A DNA stretch of 64,000 nt, from the NCBI RefSeq assembly GCF_002222655.1, contig NZ_CP022423.1:3162001-3226000 (forward strand), read 5' to 3'. Of the stretch, positions 9,284 through 18,097 are shown piece after piece; positions within the stretch are counted from its first letter, which is position 1, and every line of letters begins with the position of its first letter. The notes beneath the pieces are model-generated. The model did not search any database. It was not told the origin of the DNA and saw only the letters and a program-made list of their open reading frames with translations. Position numbers and translations under genes: made by a program. This stretch comes from Vitreoscilla filiformis. GTDB taxonomy: Bacteria; Pseudomonadota; Gammaproteobacteria; Burkholderiales; Burkholderiaceae_C.

Positions 9284-10299
9284 GTAGCAGGCGAAGACAC
9301 GATATCGGTACAGGCCGTATTGGATTGTCCGATATCGTGAATGCGCTGCTGGATCTGCGCCAGTAATTCATAGCGTCGGCGGTATTGCGCGCGCTTTTTG
9401 GCCGGGACATCTGCCATGTCGCGGGGAACGAACTGGCTGCTCAGGGCGAAAAAGCCATCGTCACGCAACAGCCCGCCTCGGTCACGCCAGATTTCGTCGT
9501 AGGAGGCTGTGGTGATTTTGTCCACCTTCCCAGCAAAGTACGGGTGGCGGTGGTGGCGATGGGCATCCGAGATGGCATAAATCGACTGCACCTGGGCGGC
9601 CTCGCAGATGAATTGCAACACGGCCACCAGCAAGTCACGCGGGCGGCAACCGTGGCACTGCTTGGTCAACTGGCCGTAGAGGTCGTTCACGCCCTCAATG
9701 CTGCGCCCTTGGATGCCCCCAACATACGCCACGGTTTGCCCATTGACTTGTCCGAGCGAAAACGCAATCGAGTACGCCCGAAAGTGGCCGACAAACAAGC
9801 TGATGGCCAGCTCCCCTTCGCGAAACAGCCACAGGGGGCGATCCAACTGCAAGCTCCAATCGGGATGGAGGTGATCCAGGCGTTGCAACACCCAACGGTG
9901 CCCGACGGGCATGTCCAGCCAACGCATGGGCAGAACCATGCGGTGGTGCTCAAAAAACGCCGCGAAACGACGCTCCACCGACCACTCGTTGTGGATGTAA
10001 GGCCACACCGACATGCCGATGACTTCGGGACGGCTGGTTTGAACCCATGACAGTGGTGAGCCACGCGAAGCGCTCACCAGCGGTTCCCAATGCTGGCGGT
10101 GTACCAGCACTTTGGCCGCGAATTGCCCCCGACTGACCCAACCCGACAAACCCGGCTGAGGATAGACCGCACGGGCAGCGTGCCACACCATCCTCAGGGC
10201 GGTATTTTTTCGGTTTGGGCCACCGTCGAGAGACACGGAAGCATTGGAAGACATGCTCATGCCGCTGCGCACAGACCCCAGAGCAGGTGCTGTTTCCAT
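9280..10299 (-). CDS. VirK/YbjX family (DUF535) protein
   Basis: A 339-residue protein with the DUF535 landmarks: YPQPGLSGWVSR, HYxxL-like HHRMVLPMRWLDMPVG, the GGIQG strand and the late KVDKITTASYDEIWRDRGG signature. VirK and YbjX of enterobacteria are linked to resistance to antimicrobial peptides and to intracellular survival or surface-protein expression; the molecular activity is not known. No clear ribosome site precedes the ATG at 10299. In-frame ATGs at 10260 and 10254 could be used instead and would shorten the protein by 13-15 residues. Confidence 0.85.
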   Translation of the reverse strand: METAPALGSVRSGMSMSSNASVSLDGGPNRKNTALRMVWHAARAVYPQPGLSGWVSRGQFAAKVLVHRQHWEPLVSASRGSPLSWVQTSRPEVIGMSVWPYIHNEWSVERRFAAFFEHHRMVLPMRWLDMPVGHRWVLQRLDHLHPDWSLQLDRPLWLFREGELAISLFVGHFRAYSIAFSLGQVNGQTVAYVGGIQGRSIEGVNDLYGQLTKQCHGCRPRDLLVAVLQFICEAAQVQSIYAISDAHRHHRHPYFAGKVDKITTASYDEIWRDRGGLLRDDGFFALSSQFVPRDMADVPAKKRAQYRRRYELLAQIQQRIHDIGQSNTACTDIVSSPAT

Positions 10300-10532
10300 G
10301 AAAGGTGCCGAACATCAAGGCGGCAGTTGCCAAGGATTGTCACAACACCCCCGCCTTTGTGATGTGACCCCTATTCTTCCGACTCGGCGTGGCATGTTCT
10401 TTTATGGGATGACCGCCTGCTTTCGGAGGATTTTTGAAGGTTTCATATTCTTACATTAGGAAACCGAGGCCCATAGCCGGTATGCGTCTGAGACACACCA
10501 CTTTCGTGGGACAGACATCATCTGCCCTCAGG
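10300..10532. other. intergenic region with a nested inverted repeat
   Basis: No gene is seen between the dehydrogenase and the YbjX-like gene, both on the minus strand. GTCTG at 10486-10490 pairs with CAGAC at 10512-10516. Inside this, CCAC 10498-10501 pairs with GTGG 10506-10509 around a four-base loop that reads GAAA on the minus strand. The structure could close the dehydrogenase transcript, but no T-run follows it on that strand, so it is not called a terminator. Confidence 0.35.
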
Positions 10533-13500
10533 TCACACCAGCACGCGCTCAATACCACCCTGGTTGGCACGCTGGACGTAATCGACCATCCAGTTTTCGC
10601 CCAAGCGCTTGCGCGCCATTTCTACCACGATGTAATCCGCCTCCAGCAAACCATTGACCAAATCGTCGCCATAGCGGCTCAAGCCTTGCAGGCAGCTCGG
10701 GCAGGACGTGAGGATCTTCACATCTTGCTTTTCGCCCACCACGCCGGTGGCACGCAATGCAGTTTCAGCCTTGCGGATTTCCTCTTCCTTGCGGAAGCGC
10801 ACCTGGGTGGCGATGTCTGGCCGCGTCACGCCCAGGGTACCGGATTCTCCGCAGCAGCGCTCGCTTTTCACCACCGCCGGCCCGACCAACGCCTTCACCG
10901 TCTTCATCGAGTCCTGCAACTTCATCGGGTTGTGGCAAGGCTCGTGGTACAGGTAACCGCCCTGGCCACCATCGAGCTTGAGGCCCTTTTCCAGCAAGAA
11001 TTCGTGAATGTCCACGATGCGGCAGCCGGGGAAGATCTCCTCAAACTTGTAACCCTGCAACTGGTCGTAGCAGGTGCCGCAGCTCACCACCACGGTTTTG
11101 ATGTCCAGGTAGTTCAGCGTGTTGGCCACGCGGTGGAACAGCACGCGGTTGTCGGTGATGATTTTTTCGGCTTTGTCGAACTGGCCTGAGCCGCGTTGCG
11201 GGTAGCCGCAGCACAGGTAGCCCGGCGGCAGCACGGTTTGCACGCCCGCTTCCCACAGCATGGCTTGGGTGGCGATGCCCACTTGGCTGAACAAGCGCTC
11301 CGAGCCGCAGCCTGGGAAGTAGAACACCGCCTCGGAATCCACCGTCGTCGTCTGCGGGTTGCGGATGATGGGGACGTAGTTGCGGTCTTCGATGTCCAGC
11401 AGCGCCCGCGCCGTTTTCTTGGGCAGGCCGCCCGGCATTTTCTTGTTGACGAAGTGGATCACCTGCTCTTTCACGCCCGCCAGCGTGAACGGCGGTGCGC
11501 CCACCGTCGCGGGCGGGGCGCTGGTTTGCTTCTTGGCCGCGAGCTTAAAGACATCGTGCGCCAGGCGCTGCACCTTCATGCCCACACCCACCATCGCTGT
11601 GCGGGCCAGCTTGATGGTTTCAGGATTGGTGGCATTGAGCATGAACATCGCCGCTGCGTTGCCCGGGCGGAAGCTCTTTTGACCCATTTTGCGCAACAGG
11701 TTGCGCATGTTCATGGTCACATCGCCGAAATCGATCTTCACCGGGCAAGGCGTGAAGCACCTGTGGCAGACCGTGCAATGGTCGGCCACGTCCTCGAACT
11801 CCTCCCAGTGGGCGATGGACACGCCCCGGCGCGTTTGCTCCTCATACAAGAAGGCTTCCACCAGCAGCGAGGTGGCCAGAATTTTGTTGCGCGGGCTGTA
11901 GAGCAAATTGGCACGCGGCACGTGCGTAGAGCACACCGGCTTGCACTTGCCGCAGCGCAGGCAGTCCTTCACCGAAGCGGCAATGTCGCCGATGTCGCTC
12001 TGCTGCATGATGAGCGATTCATGCGTCATCAAGCCGAAGCTGGGCGTGTAGGCGCGGCTCAGATCGGCGGTATGCACATCGTCACCCAAGCGGGTGAGTG
12101 CCTCGCCGCGCAGCAGCTTGCCCTTGTTGAAACGCCCTTGCGGATCCACCTTGGCCTTGTAGGCGGTGAAGTTGGCCAGCTCGTCGTCGCTCAAAAATTC
12201 GAGCTTGGTGATGCCAATGCCGTGCTCGCCCGAGATCACCCCGTTCAAGCTGCGCGCCAGCACCATGATGCGCGCCACCGCCTCGTGGGCGGTTTGCAGC
12301 ATCTCGTAGTTGTCGGAGTTGACGGGGATGTTGGTGTGGACGTTGCCGTCCCCCGCATGCATGTGCAGCGCCACCCAGACGCGCCCGCGCAGCACCTCTT
12401 TGTGGATGCGCTTGCACTCGTCAATCACCGGCGCGAAGGCCGCCCCTGCGAACAACACCTGCAAGGGCTTGAGGATTTCCGCACGCCACGACGCACGCAG
12501 GCTGTGATCCTGCAACTGGTCGAAAAAGCTGCGGGTTTCGTTGGGCAGCACCGCGTCCAGATGCTGGTTCCAGTGCTGCCACTGGGCGCGCACGTCGCGG
12601 ATCAGCGTCAGGGCTTGCTGCACGCGGTCTTGCAACAGCTCGTCGCTGGGGCGCTCGGCTTCGTCGCTCTTGCCCAGCGGGAGGTTGCCCTGCTCGAAGA
12701 AGGCTTCCAACTGGTGGGCCAGCGCGATCTTGTTGCGCAAGCTCAGTTCGATGTTGATGCGCTCGATGCCCAGGGTGTACTCGCCCATGCGCTCCAGCGG
12801 GATCACCACGTCCTCGTTCACCTTGAAGGCGTTGGTGTGGCGCGAAATCGCCGCCGTGCGCTTGCGATCCAACCAGAACTTCTTGCGCGCCTCGGCGTTC
12901 ACGGCAGTGAAGCCTTCGCCCGAGCGGCCATTGGCCAGGCGGATGACTTCGCTGGTGGCACGGGCCACGCGGTCGGCATCGTCGCCGACGATGTCGCCAA
13001 TCAGCACCATTTTCGGGAAACCGCCGCGTTTGCTCTTGGTGGTGTAACCCACCGCCTTCAAGTAACGGTCGTCCAAGTGCTCCAAGCCGGCGAGGATGGC
13101 CCCGCCCGGCTGCTTGGCCTCTTGGAACATGAAGTTCTTGATTTCCACGATGGACGGCACGCAGTCCTTCGGGTTGCCGAAGAACTCCAGGCAAACGGTG
13201 CGCGTGTGCTCGGGCATGCGATGCACCACCCAGCGCGCGCTGGTGATGAGGCCATCGCAGCCTTCTTTTTGCACGCCCGGCAGGCCGGCGAGGAACTTGT
13301 CCGTCACGTCCTTGCCCAGGCCCTCTTTGCGGAAGACGCGGCCCGGAATATCGAGGCGCTCGGTGCGCTCCAGCACTTTGCCGGTGGCGTCGAAATACTT
13401 CAGTTCGAAGCTGGCGATTTCCACATCGTGGATCTTGCCCAGGTTGTGACCGATGCGCGTCACCTCCAGCCATTTGGCTTCGGGCGTCACCATGCGCCAA

Positions 13501-14462
13501 GAGGCGAGGTTGTCCAGCGCCGTGCCCCAGAGGACCGCCTTTTTGCCGCCAGCGTTCATGGCGATGTTGCCGCCGATGCAGCTCGCCTCCGCCGACGTGG
13601 GATCGACAGCAAAAACGTGGCCGCCGCGCTCTGCCGCATCGGCCACGCGCTGCGTCACCACACCGGCGCCCGTCCAGATCGTGGCCACGGGCTTGTTCAC
13701 ACCGGGCAACTGCACGAACTCGACTTCCGTCATCTGTTCGAGTTTTTCGGTGTTGATGACCGCGCTCTTCCAGGTGAGCGGCACGGCGCCGCCGGTGTAG
13801 CCAGTGCCGCCGCCACGCGGGATCACCGTCAGGCCCAGTTCGACGCAAGCGGCCACCAAACCGGCCATGTCCTCTTCGCTGTCGGGTGTGAGCACAACGA
13901 AGGGGTATTCGACGCGCCAGTCGGTCGCGTCGGTGACGTGCGAGACGCGGCTCAGGCCATCGAACTTGATGTTGTCCTTGGCAGTGTGGCGCGCAAACAA
14001 CTTACGGCAACGCTGGCGCAGTGCGCCGACCTCATCGAAACGACGGGCAAAGCGCTGCACCGCTGCCCGCGCCAGCGTCAGCAGTTCGCCGACGTAGGCA
14101 TCGCGCTGGGCATCGTCCTGCGGCGTGCGGCGCTTTTCGACCTCGCTCAGACGGTGGTTCAACGCCCCGATCAGCAGCTCGCGCCGATTCGGGTTGTCCA
14201 ACAAATCGTCTTCCAGGTACGGGTTGCGCTGCACCACCCAGATGTCGCCCAGCACTTCGTAGAGCATGCGGGCGGAGCGGCCAGTGCGGCGCTCCTCGCG
14301 CAACTGGCCCAGTACCTCCCAGGCGCGTTCGCCCAGCAGCCGACAGACGATCTCGCGATCCGACAGCGAGGTGTAGTTGTAGGGAATTTCGCGCAAACGC
14401 GGGGCTGCGCCGGCATGGGCCGCCGCAGCGTCGGTGAGGGCTTGGGTGTGGGGTGCGTTCAT
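10533..14462 (-). CDS. large FAD/FMN-binding oxidoreductase (DUF3683 - FAD-binding - Fe-S - CCG fusion)
   Basis: A 1309-residue fusion. An N-terminal DUF3683 region is followed by a PCMH-type FAD-binding domain ([14 protein letters not shown], about residues 245-260) and an FAD-oxidase C-terminal domain containing [14 protein letters not shown] (about 695-710). Two 4Fe-4S motifs follow ([11 protein letters not shown] near residue 830 and [12 protein letters not shown] near 890). The C-terminal half has GlpC/LutA-like cysteine-rich CCG segments ([31 protein letters not shown]). This is the layout of a one-chain D-lactate or D-2-hydroxyacid dehydrogenase that hands electrons through Fe-S clusters to quinone. 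The physiological substrate cannot be read from sequence. Confidence 0.9.
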   Translation of the reverse strand: MNAPHTQALTDAAAAHAGAAPRLREIPYNYTSLSDREIVCRLLGERAWEVLGQLREERRTGRSARMLYEVLGDIWVVQRNPYLEDDLLDNPNRRELLIGALNHRLSEVEKRRTPQDDAQRDAYVGELLTLARAAVQRFARRFDEVGALRQRCRKLFARHTAKDNIKFDGLSRVSHVTDATDWRVEYPFVVLTPDSEEDMAGLVAACVELGLTVIPRGGGTGYTGGAVPLTWKSAVINTEKLEQMTEVEFVQLPGVNKPVATIWTGAGVVTQRVADAAERGGHVFAVDPTSAEASCIGGNIAMNAGGKKAVLWGTALDNLASWRMVTPEAKWLEVTRIGHNLGKIHDVEIASFELKYFDATGKVLERTERLDIPGRVFRKEGLGKDVTDKFLAGLPGVQKEGCDGLITSARWVVHRMPEHTRTVCLEFFGNPKDCVPSIVEIKNFMFQEAKQPGGAILAGLEHLDDRYLKAVGYTTKSKRGGFPKMVLIGDIVGDDADRVARATSEVIRLANGRSGEGFTAVNAEARKKFWLDRKRTAAISRHTNAFKVNEDVVIPLERMGEYTLGIERINIELSLRNKIALAHQLEAFFEQGNLPLGKSDEAERPSDELLQDRVQQALTLIRDVRAQWQHWNQHLDAVLPNETRSFFDQLQDHSLRASWRAEILKPLQVLFAGAAFAPVIDECKRIHKEVLRGRVWVALHMHAGDGNVHTNIPVNSDNYEMLQTAHEAVARIMVLARSLNGVISGEHGIGITKLEFLSDDELANFTAYKAKVDPQGRFNKGKLLRGEALTRLGDDVHTADLSRAYTPSFGLMTHESLIMQQSDIGDIAASVKDCLRCGKCKPVCSTHVPRANLLYSPRNKILATSLLVEAFLYEEQTRRGVSIAHWEEFEDVADHCTVCHRCFTPCPVKIDFGDVTMNMRNLLRKMGQKSFRPGNAAAMFMLNATNPETIKLARTAMVGVGMKVQRLAHDVFKLAAKKQTSAPPATVGAPPFTLAGVKEQVIHFVNKKMPGGLPKKTARALLDIEDRNYVPIIRNPQTTTVDSEAVFYFPGCGSERLFSQVGIATQAMLWEAGVQTVLPPGYLCCGYPQRGSGQFDKAEKIITDNRVLFHRVANTLNYLDIKTVVVSCGTCYDQLQGYKFEEIFPGCRIVDIHEFLLEKGLKLDGGQGGYLYHEPCHNPMKLQDSMKTVKALVGPAVVKSERCCGESGTLGVTRPDIATQVRFRKEEEIRKAETALRATGVVGEKQDVKILTSCPSCLQGLSRYGDDLVNGLLEADYIVVEMARKRLGENWMVDYVQRANQGGIERVLV

Positions 14463-14734
14463 CGGCCAATGGGCTTGGCCGGGGATGGGTGGCCAGCGGG
14501 CCCAACCCGCCGCAGCCAGCGTGTCACGGAGGTGGCGTCAGGGGTTGACGCGGGGGGCAAGTTTACCGCAGGGGAGCGCCATCAATGTCGACAAGGTCAA
14601 TCGCCTCTCTATCGTACTTTAAGATCAATATCAATACTCAATCCAATTTAATTAAAAACAGGAACCCAAATCACCAACTTATAAAGTTATGATTAAACTT
14701 TAACCATAAAAAAAACCCCAAACAAAATTTTCTC

Positions 14735-14763
14735 TTTACAATTAACACGCCCCTTGTTTTAAT
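14735..14763 (+). promoter_or_regulatory. sigma70-like promoter for the WHH-nuclease gene
   Basis: TTTACA at 14735-14740 and TTTAAT at 14758-14763 are separated by exactly 17 bases; each matches the sigma70 consensus at five of six positions. The start codon is 68 bases downstream. No transcription data are available. Confidence 0.55.
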
Positions 14764-14785
14764 CATGGCACGAAACAAACAAGGG
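14751..14785. promoter_or_regulatory. inverted repeat overlapping the -10 box (possible operator)
   Basis: CCCTTGTTT (14751-14759) is perfectly complementary to AAACAAGGG (14777-14785) with a 17-base spacer. It spans the putative -10 box and transcription start, where a repressor would block initiation. A role as an operator is inference from position only. Confidence 0.35.
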
Positions 14786-14830
14786 TTTGTCTCGTATCCG
14801 CGACCCAGAACACTCCGACAAGGAGAGCTC

Positions 14831-15472
14831 ATGAAAACACCCTGCTTACTGCTTCATCTTATGATCGCCGCCATTGCGACATCCGCACAAGCTGGCACCA
14901 CGTCCAAAAACAGTGGCAGCTCAACAGCAGCCACGCGATCAGTATCGAACGCACGCCCCGTGCAACCGTCGACAACACGACTGTCCACAACAGAACTTAG
15001 ACGCACAAAAGAAAACTACAACCAACATGTTTTAAATAACAAGCCTGATCCATACCCAAGCTTAATGAGAGGCACATCAAAAATAGCAGCAGGTCCTCAG
15101 GGAAGTAGTTTACTTGCAGTAGCCAAAATACCAAACTCAGGCAAGGGAAAATACTATAAAAATCAAGCCAACAAGGCGATCGCTTCCAACCAAGACGTTG
15201 CGAATACAATTCGCAAAAACCACCTACGGCCGGGTGAGACTTTAGTCATTGATCCTAAAGGATCGAAAAATCCGCATATCCAAGCGGAAGATGGCTCCCA
15301 AAAAAGACTAGAGTGGCATCATAGCCCCAATCATATTGGCTCCGTTTCACTTATCCCCACTGATACACATAGAATCACCGGCGGTAAGGCTTTGCTTCAC
15401 TACGACAAAAAGAAGGGAGGGAATGAAATGTACAACACGCAATACAAACAAAGCCCAAAAAGCCAACCTTAA
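14831..15472 (+). CDS. exported WHH-type (HNH/Endo VII superfamily) nuclease-like protein
   Basis: A 213-residue protein starting at the ATG at 14831, after an AGGAGA ribosome site. Residues 1-20 are a signal peptide (cleavage likely after SAQA), then a Ser/Thr-rich linker to about residue 55. The C-terminal half carries EWHHSPNHIGSVSLIPTD, with W162-H163-H164, then H180-R-I-T-G-G. This matches the WHH pattern of HNH/Endo VII nucleases found at the tips of bacterial polymorphic toxins. Here the domain is on a short free-standing exported protein without a large delivery domain. A perfect terminator follows the stop. DNase versus RNase activity and the target (self, competitor or environment) are unknown. 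No obvious cytoplasmic immunity gene is adjacent. Confidence 0.6.
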   Translation: MKTPCLLLHLMIAAIATSAQAGTTSKNSGSSTAATRSVSNARPVQPSTTRLSTTELRRTKENYNQHVLNNKPDPYPSLMRGTSKIAAGPQGSSLLAVAKIPNSGKGKYYKNQANKAIASNQDVANTIRKNHLRPGETLVIDPKGSKNPHIQAEDGSQKRLEWHHSPNHIGSVSLIPTDTHRITGGKALLHYDKKKGGNEMYNTQYKQSPKSQP

Positions 15473-15504
15473 AACCCCATCGCCAAATCAGTCGATGGGG
15501 TTTT
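15471..15504. terminator. bidirectional rho-independent terminator
   Basis: A perfect 12-base stem, AAAACCCCATCG (15471-15482) with CGATGGGGTTTT (15493-15504), around a 10-base loop. Both arms end in A or T tracts, so it can act for the plus-strand nuclease gene and the convergent minus-strand gene ending at 15521. Confidence 0.88.
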
Positions 15505-15520
15505 CTGCGTCTCTCTTTAG

Positions 15521-15859
15521 TTATTTTTTGTAAGGCTGCCGCCCGACCGCTGGGGACACCGGCGGTCGGGGCAATGCATTCACTCTCCGAGCTGAATGAT
15601 CAACGGCCGGCTGATTTTGCGCCCCTGATCTTTGCGAATATTTTCGCTCACAAATACTAGAACACTGATCGTAGTCATTTCTAGCTCGATCCCTACACTG
15701 ATTTAACTCGTCACCTCGCAGCTTCTCACAGTACCTCAGTTCGGAGTTTTTCTGCACTTGACAGTCTTTAATGCACTGCCGTCGGGCAGAATCATCACCC
15801 ACGGCATAGGCCGCAGATGAACACATTAGCAATCCCAAAATAAAATAGAAAGTTTTCAT
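15521..15859 (-). CDS. small exported protein with symmetric cysteine spacing
   Basis: A 112-residue protein of unknown family. Residues 1-19 are a signal peptide (cleavage likely after AAYA). The mature part has C29, C33, C44, C55, C66 and C70, that is CX3C-X10-C-X10-C-X10-CX3C, in a highly charged helical segment. The symmetry suggests a disulfide-stapled helical hairpin in the periplasm or outside the cell. The C-terminal ~35 residues are Pro/Arg-rich and probably disordered. It is the last of three minus-strand genes encoding exported proteins, 39 bases after the repeat protein gene, and faces the nuclease gene across a terminator. Function is unknown; a role as nuclease partner or inhibitor is only a possibility. 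Confidence 0.7.
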   Translation of the reverse strand: MKTFYFILGLLMCSSAAYAVGDDSARRQCIKDCQVQKNSELRYCEKLRGDELNQCRDRARNDYDQCSSICERKYSQRSGAQNQPAVDHSARRVNALPRPPVSPAVGRQPYKK

Positions 15860-15898
15860 CCTAACCTCGATCCTCTCAAACTCAAATATCTAACGACC

Positions 15899-17347
15899 TT
15901 AGTTGTGATAACACGGATTGTCACACGCAGCCATGCATGAGCCACGGCCATCACATGCATCTCGGCAATATCCCGCCTGAGCGAGGCAGCTATTTATGGC
16001 ACTGTCCCGTTCGCGTCTGGCATTATCTGCATTTATTGACTCCCTCTCATGAGCCTCTTTCCACATCCTCCGAACCTGAGGAATCAACCTCTGAGGATCA
16101 TAATTTTCAAACTTTTTAATAAAATTATCACAGTCTGCCGTCGTATATATAGCCGCAAAATCGTCCACGTACTCACGAGCCCACGCCTGACTTAACTTCA
16201 CTTTTGCAGTCGCCAATCGCTTATCAGGATCATCAGCTTTGTACTTGTTTACAAAATTCTCCCAATCATTAACAGTTCGTGCAGCAGAGAACTCACGCCG
16301 GTAAACCGCAACCCATTCTTCACGTTCTTGCAATTTGCGCTTTTTCACCAAATCAGCAATCATACCCTCGGCACGAGGAACCAAACCATCATAATCCTTG
16401 CGTCTGTGCGTAGAAATAAAACCCCTTAGCAAATCTTCACTACCTGACGCCCCCCTAAACTCATCAACATATAAACGATGCAAATAAGGCTTTATTCTAT
16501 TCTCAGCAACCCCAACCAATCCTTCAGGATCATATCCCTGAGAAAGATACCTCTTGATGGCATCAGCAACCATCGAATCCGAATTGGCAGCCGCCAATTC
16601 ACTTCTATAAGTAAGGAGCCGCTTATGATCAACCAGCTTGCTATAAAAGTTTGGCGCAACTCTTGAAAGATCACCATCTTTTGCAAATGATTTTTTCAAG
16701 TCATTCGCCACATCAGAACTCACCTTAGAAATAGAATCGATTAACCCAGGAACCGCAACCACCAACCGCGACGCTCTGCCGCCCCCAGCATCTTTGTCGT
16801 TAATAGATCTTAAAATTGCACTGCGCAAGTGCCCATTATTTAAACTAACTTTATTGGCAACCGACTCCAATCTAGCACCCAACCCAGGATAATAATCTTT
16901 TCTAAAAGCAAAAACATCCAACAAATCCTGAACAACATCATAGTCTTTATTGGCATCAGCCTGAACACTAATAGAAAGCCCCCCAAACACACCCACACTT
17001 CGCATATCGCGAATCTGAACCACATAAGAAAAATCAGAGGATATGGCTTCCCCTTGGGGAGCTGACACTGCATGCTTAGAATACTTCTTTGCGTCCAGCA
17101 CCTTATAAATAGTGGATGCACTCACCTCACCAGAAGAAACAGATTTGCAATCCGATGCTTTATACAACTCAAACCGAGGAGGCTGTCTTTTATTATTAAA
17201 AGACAAATAAACATACCCATCCAAGTTTTTTTGTGGTGGCATATAAATTACCTTATCCACTAAAGTTTCAGGAGAACCAACGGAAATATCACAAGCACGA
17301 GCCCCCCCCAACCCAAAAATAACAGCCAGAAAAATAATGATTTTCAT
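15899..17347 (-). CDS. exported protein with four helical repeats and a cysteine-rich tail
   Basis: A 482-residue protein starting at the ATG at 17347, with a signal peptide in residues 1-18 (FGLGGARA, then C19). No family was recognised. Residues ~20-130 look beta-rich. From 247 there are four related units of about 45-55 residues beginning at Y247, Y293, Y349 and Y393. Each reads roughly Tyr-Arg/Val-x-Glu/Asp-Phe/Leu, then a helix, then a Tyr/Asp-Pro or Asp-Tyr/Asp turn followed by Leu. The tail has C454, C461, C465, C471, C475 and C479. Codons are AT-rich unlike the flanks. A G8 run lies in the signal-peptide coding region. It follows the barrel-like gene by 84 bases and is probably co-transcribed. 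Confidence 0.7.
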   Translation of the reverse strand: MKIIIFLAVIFGLGGARACDISVGSPETLVDKVIYMPPQKNLDGYVYLSFNNKRQPPRFELYKASDCKSVSSGEVSASTIYKVLDAKKYSKHAVSAPQGEAISSDFSYVVQIRDMRSVGVFGGLSISVQADANKDYDVVQDLLDVFAFRKDYYPGLGARLESVANKVSLNNGHLRSAILRSINDKDAGGGRASRLVVAVPGLIDSISKVSSDVANDLKKSFAKDGDLSRVAPNFYSKLVDHKRLLTYRSELAAANSDSMVADAIKRYLSQGYDPEGLVGVAENRIKPYLHRLYVDEFRGASGSEDLLRGFISTHRRKDYDGLVPRAEGMIADLVKKRKLQEREEWVAVYRREFSAARTVNDWENFVNKYKADDPDKRLATAKVKLSQAWAREYVDDFAAIYTTADCDNFIKKFENYDPQRLIPQVRRMWKEAHERESINADNARRERDSAINSCLAQAGYCRDACDGRGSCMAACDNPCYHN

Positions 17348-17393
17348 ACAGCACCCATTAATAACAAACGCCACCCAATCCCGCAAATTTTGA

Positions 17394-17419
17394 CTCGCGA
17401 CAAGCATTACCATCGCGAG
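17394..17419. other. intercistronic hairpin
   Basis: CTCGCGA (17394-17400) and TCGCGAG (17413-17419) form a perfect 7-base stem with a 12-base loop. It lies between the barrel-like gene and the repeat-protein gene. There is no T-run, so it is more likely an mRNA stability or processing element than a terminator; this is inference. Confidence 0.4.
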
Positions 17420-17431
17420 CCAATACAGCGC

Positions 17432-18097
17432 TTACAGCTTCAAACCAAAAGATATCTGGGCTGTTTTATCCGTTCGATCGCCACTAGGAGTTGAATAAGA
17501 AAATCCCCCCACCCCCACCCGAACAAAATAACTCTTGTTGGCCAGTGCCGACTCTTTTCCGAACTGCCACTCAGCGTAAACCAGCTTTCTCCCCTTACTT
17601 TTTACTCCTTCAATTTCAAATCCAGGCTCAGATGAAGAACCCTGACTATTGAATGAAATTCTACTTGGGAAATCAAGCTGAACTCCTACTCCCATGGCGG
17701 CTCCATTTGCCATCGGGAAAAGTACCCCAGCATAAACAAATGGGGCAGCAACTTTCGTTTCATATGTAGAATCAGCTCCGCCACCAGAACCCAGCGCCAA
17801 TTTATACCCAACACCAGCTTCTATTTCGTTCCAATCTCGGATTGGCGCGAATGTTGCAGAATATCCAATACTAAATTCAAATCCCGATGCACCCGCTTCT
17901 GCAAAGCGCGAGTTAGCAATTTGCTGAAGATTATCTTGCTTGTTGTACCCCAAAGAAATAAGCATTCCATGCGAAAACCGTGCTGTACCAGAAGACGCCT
18001 GTGCCAGGGCTTGCTCAATTTTTTCACCCCCCCCCTCTGCTGCGCTAGCGGCACCTGCGAACACAACAGCCAACATAGGCAACCATTGCTTGACCAT
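17432..18097 (-). CDS. putative outer-membrane beta-barrel protein
   Basis: A 221-residue protein starting at the ATG at 18097, with AAGGAGAG just upstream. It has a signal peptide (MVKQWLPMLAVVFAGAASA) and then alternating hydrophobic strands such as FEFSIGYSATF, IEAGVGYKLAL, APFVYAGVLF, AAMGVGVQLDF, SYFVRVGVGGFSY and the C-terminal AQISFGLKL. This pattern fits a small outer-membrane barrel of about eight strands, but no family was recognised. The codons just after the signal peptide contain a G9 run (18027-18035, minus strand) where slippage would shift the frame. A G13 tract lies 40 bases upstream of the start. It is the first gene of the three-gene minus-strand set. Confidence 0.6.
   Translation of the reverse strand: MVKQWLPMLAVVFAGAASAAEGGGEKIEQALAQASSGTARFSHGMLISLGYNKQDNLQQIANSRFAEAGASGFEFSIGYSATFAPIRDWNEIEAGVGYKLALGSGGGADSTYETKVAAPFVYAGVLFPMANGAAMGVGVQLDFPSRISFNSQGSSSEPGFEIEGVKSKGRKLVYAEWQFGKESALANKSYFVRVGVGGFSYSTPSGDRTDKTAQISFGLKL

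Larger units (their letters stand above)
14463..14830. other. gene-free divergent region; start of AT-rich island
   Basis: Contains the divergent 5' ends of the dehydrogenase gene (minus) and the WHH-nuclease gene (plus). The first ~120 bases are GC-rich; from about 14590 the sequence turns strongly AT-rich with long A runs. The only elements I can support are a sigma70-like promoter and an overlapping inverted repeat, listed separately. No tRNA or insertion-sequence end is visible at the composition boundary. Confidence 0.6.

Noticed and set aside
11196..14651. Plus-strand frame of about 1150 codons
   Set aside because: Antisense of the FAD/Fe-S dehydrogenase; no recognisable domain.
14831..15472. 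Classical contact-dependent or polymorphic toxin with immunity gene
   Set aside because: The nuclease protein is short, with its own signal peptide and no large delivery domain. No small cytoplasmic immunity-like gene follows; the nearby small protein is itself exported and on the other strand.
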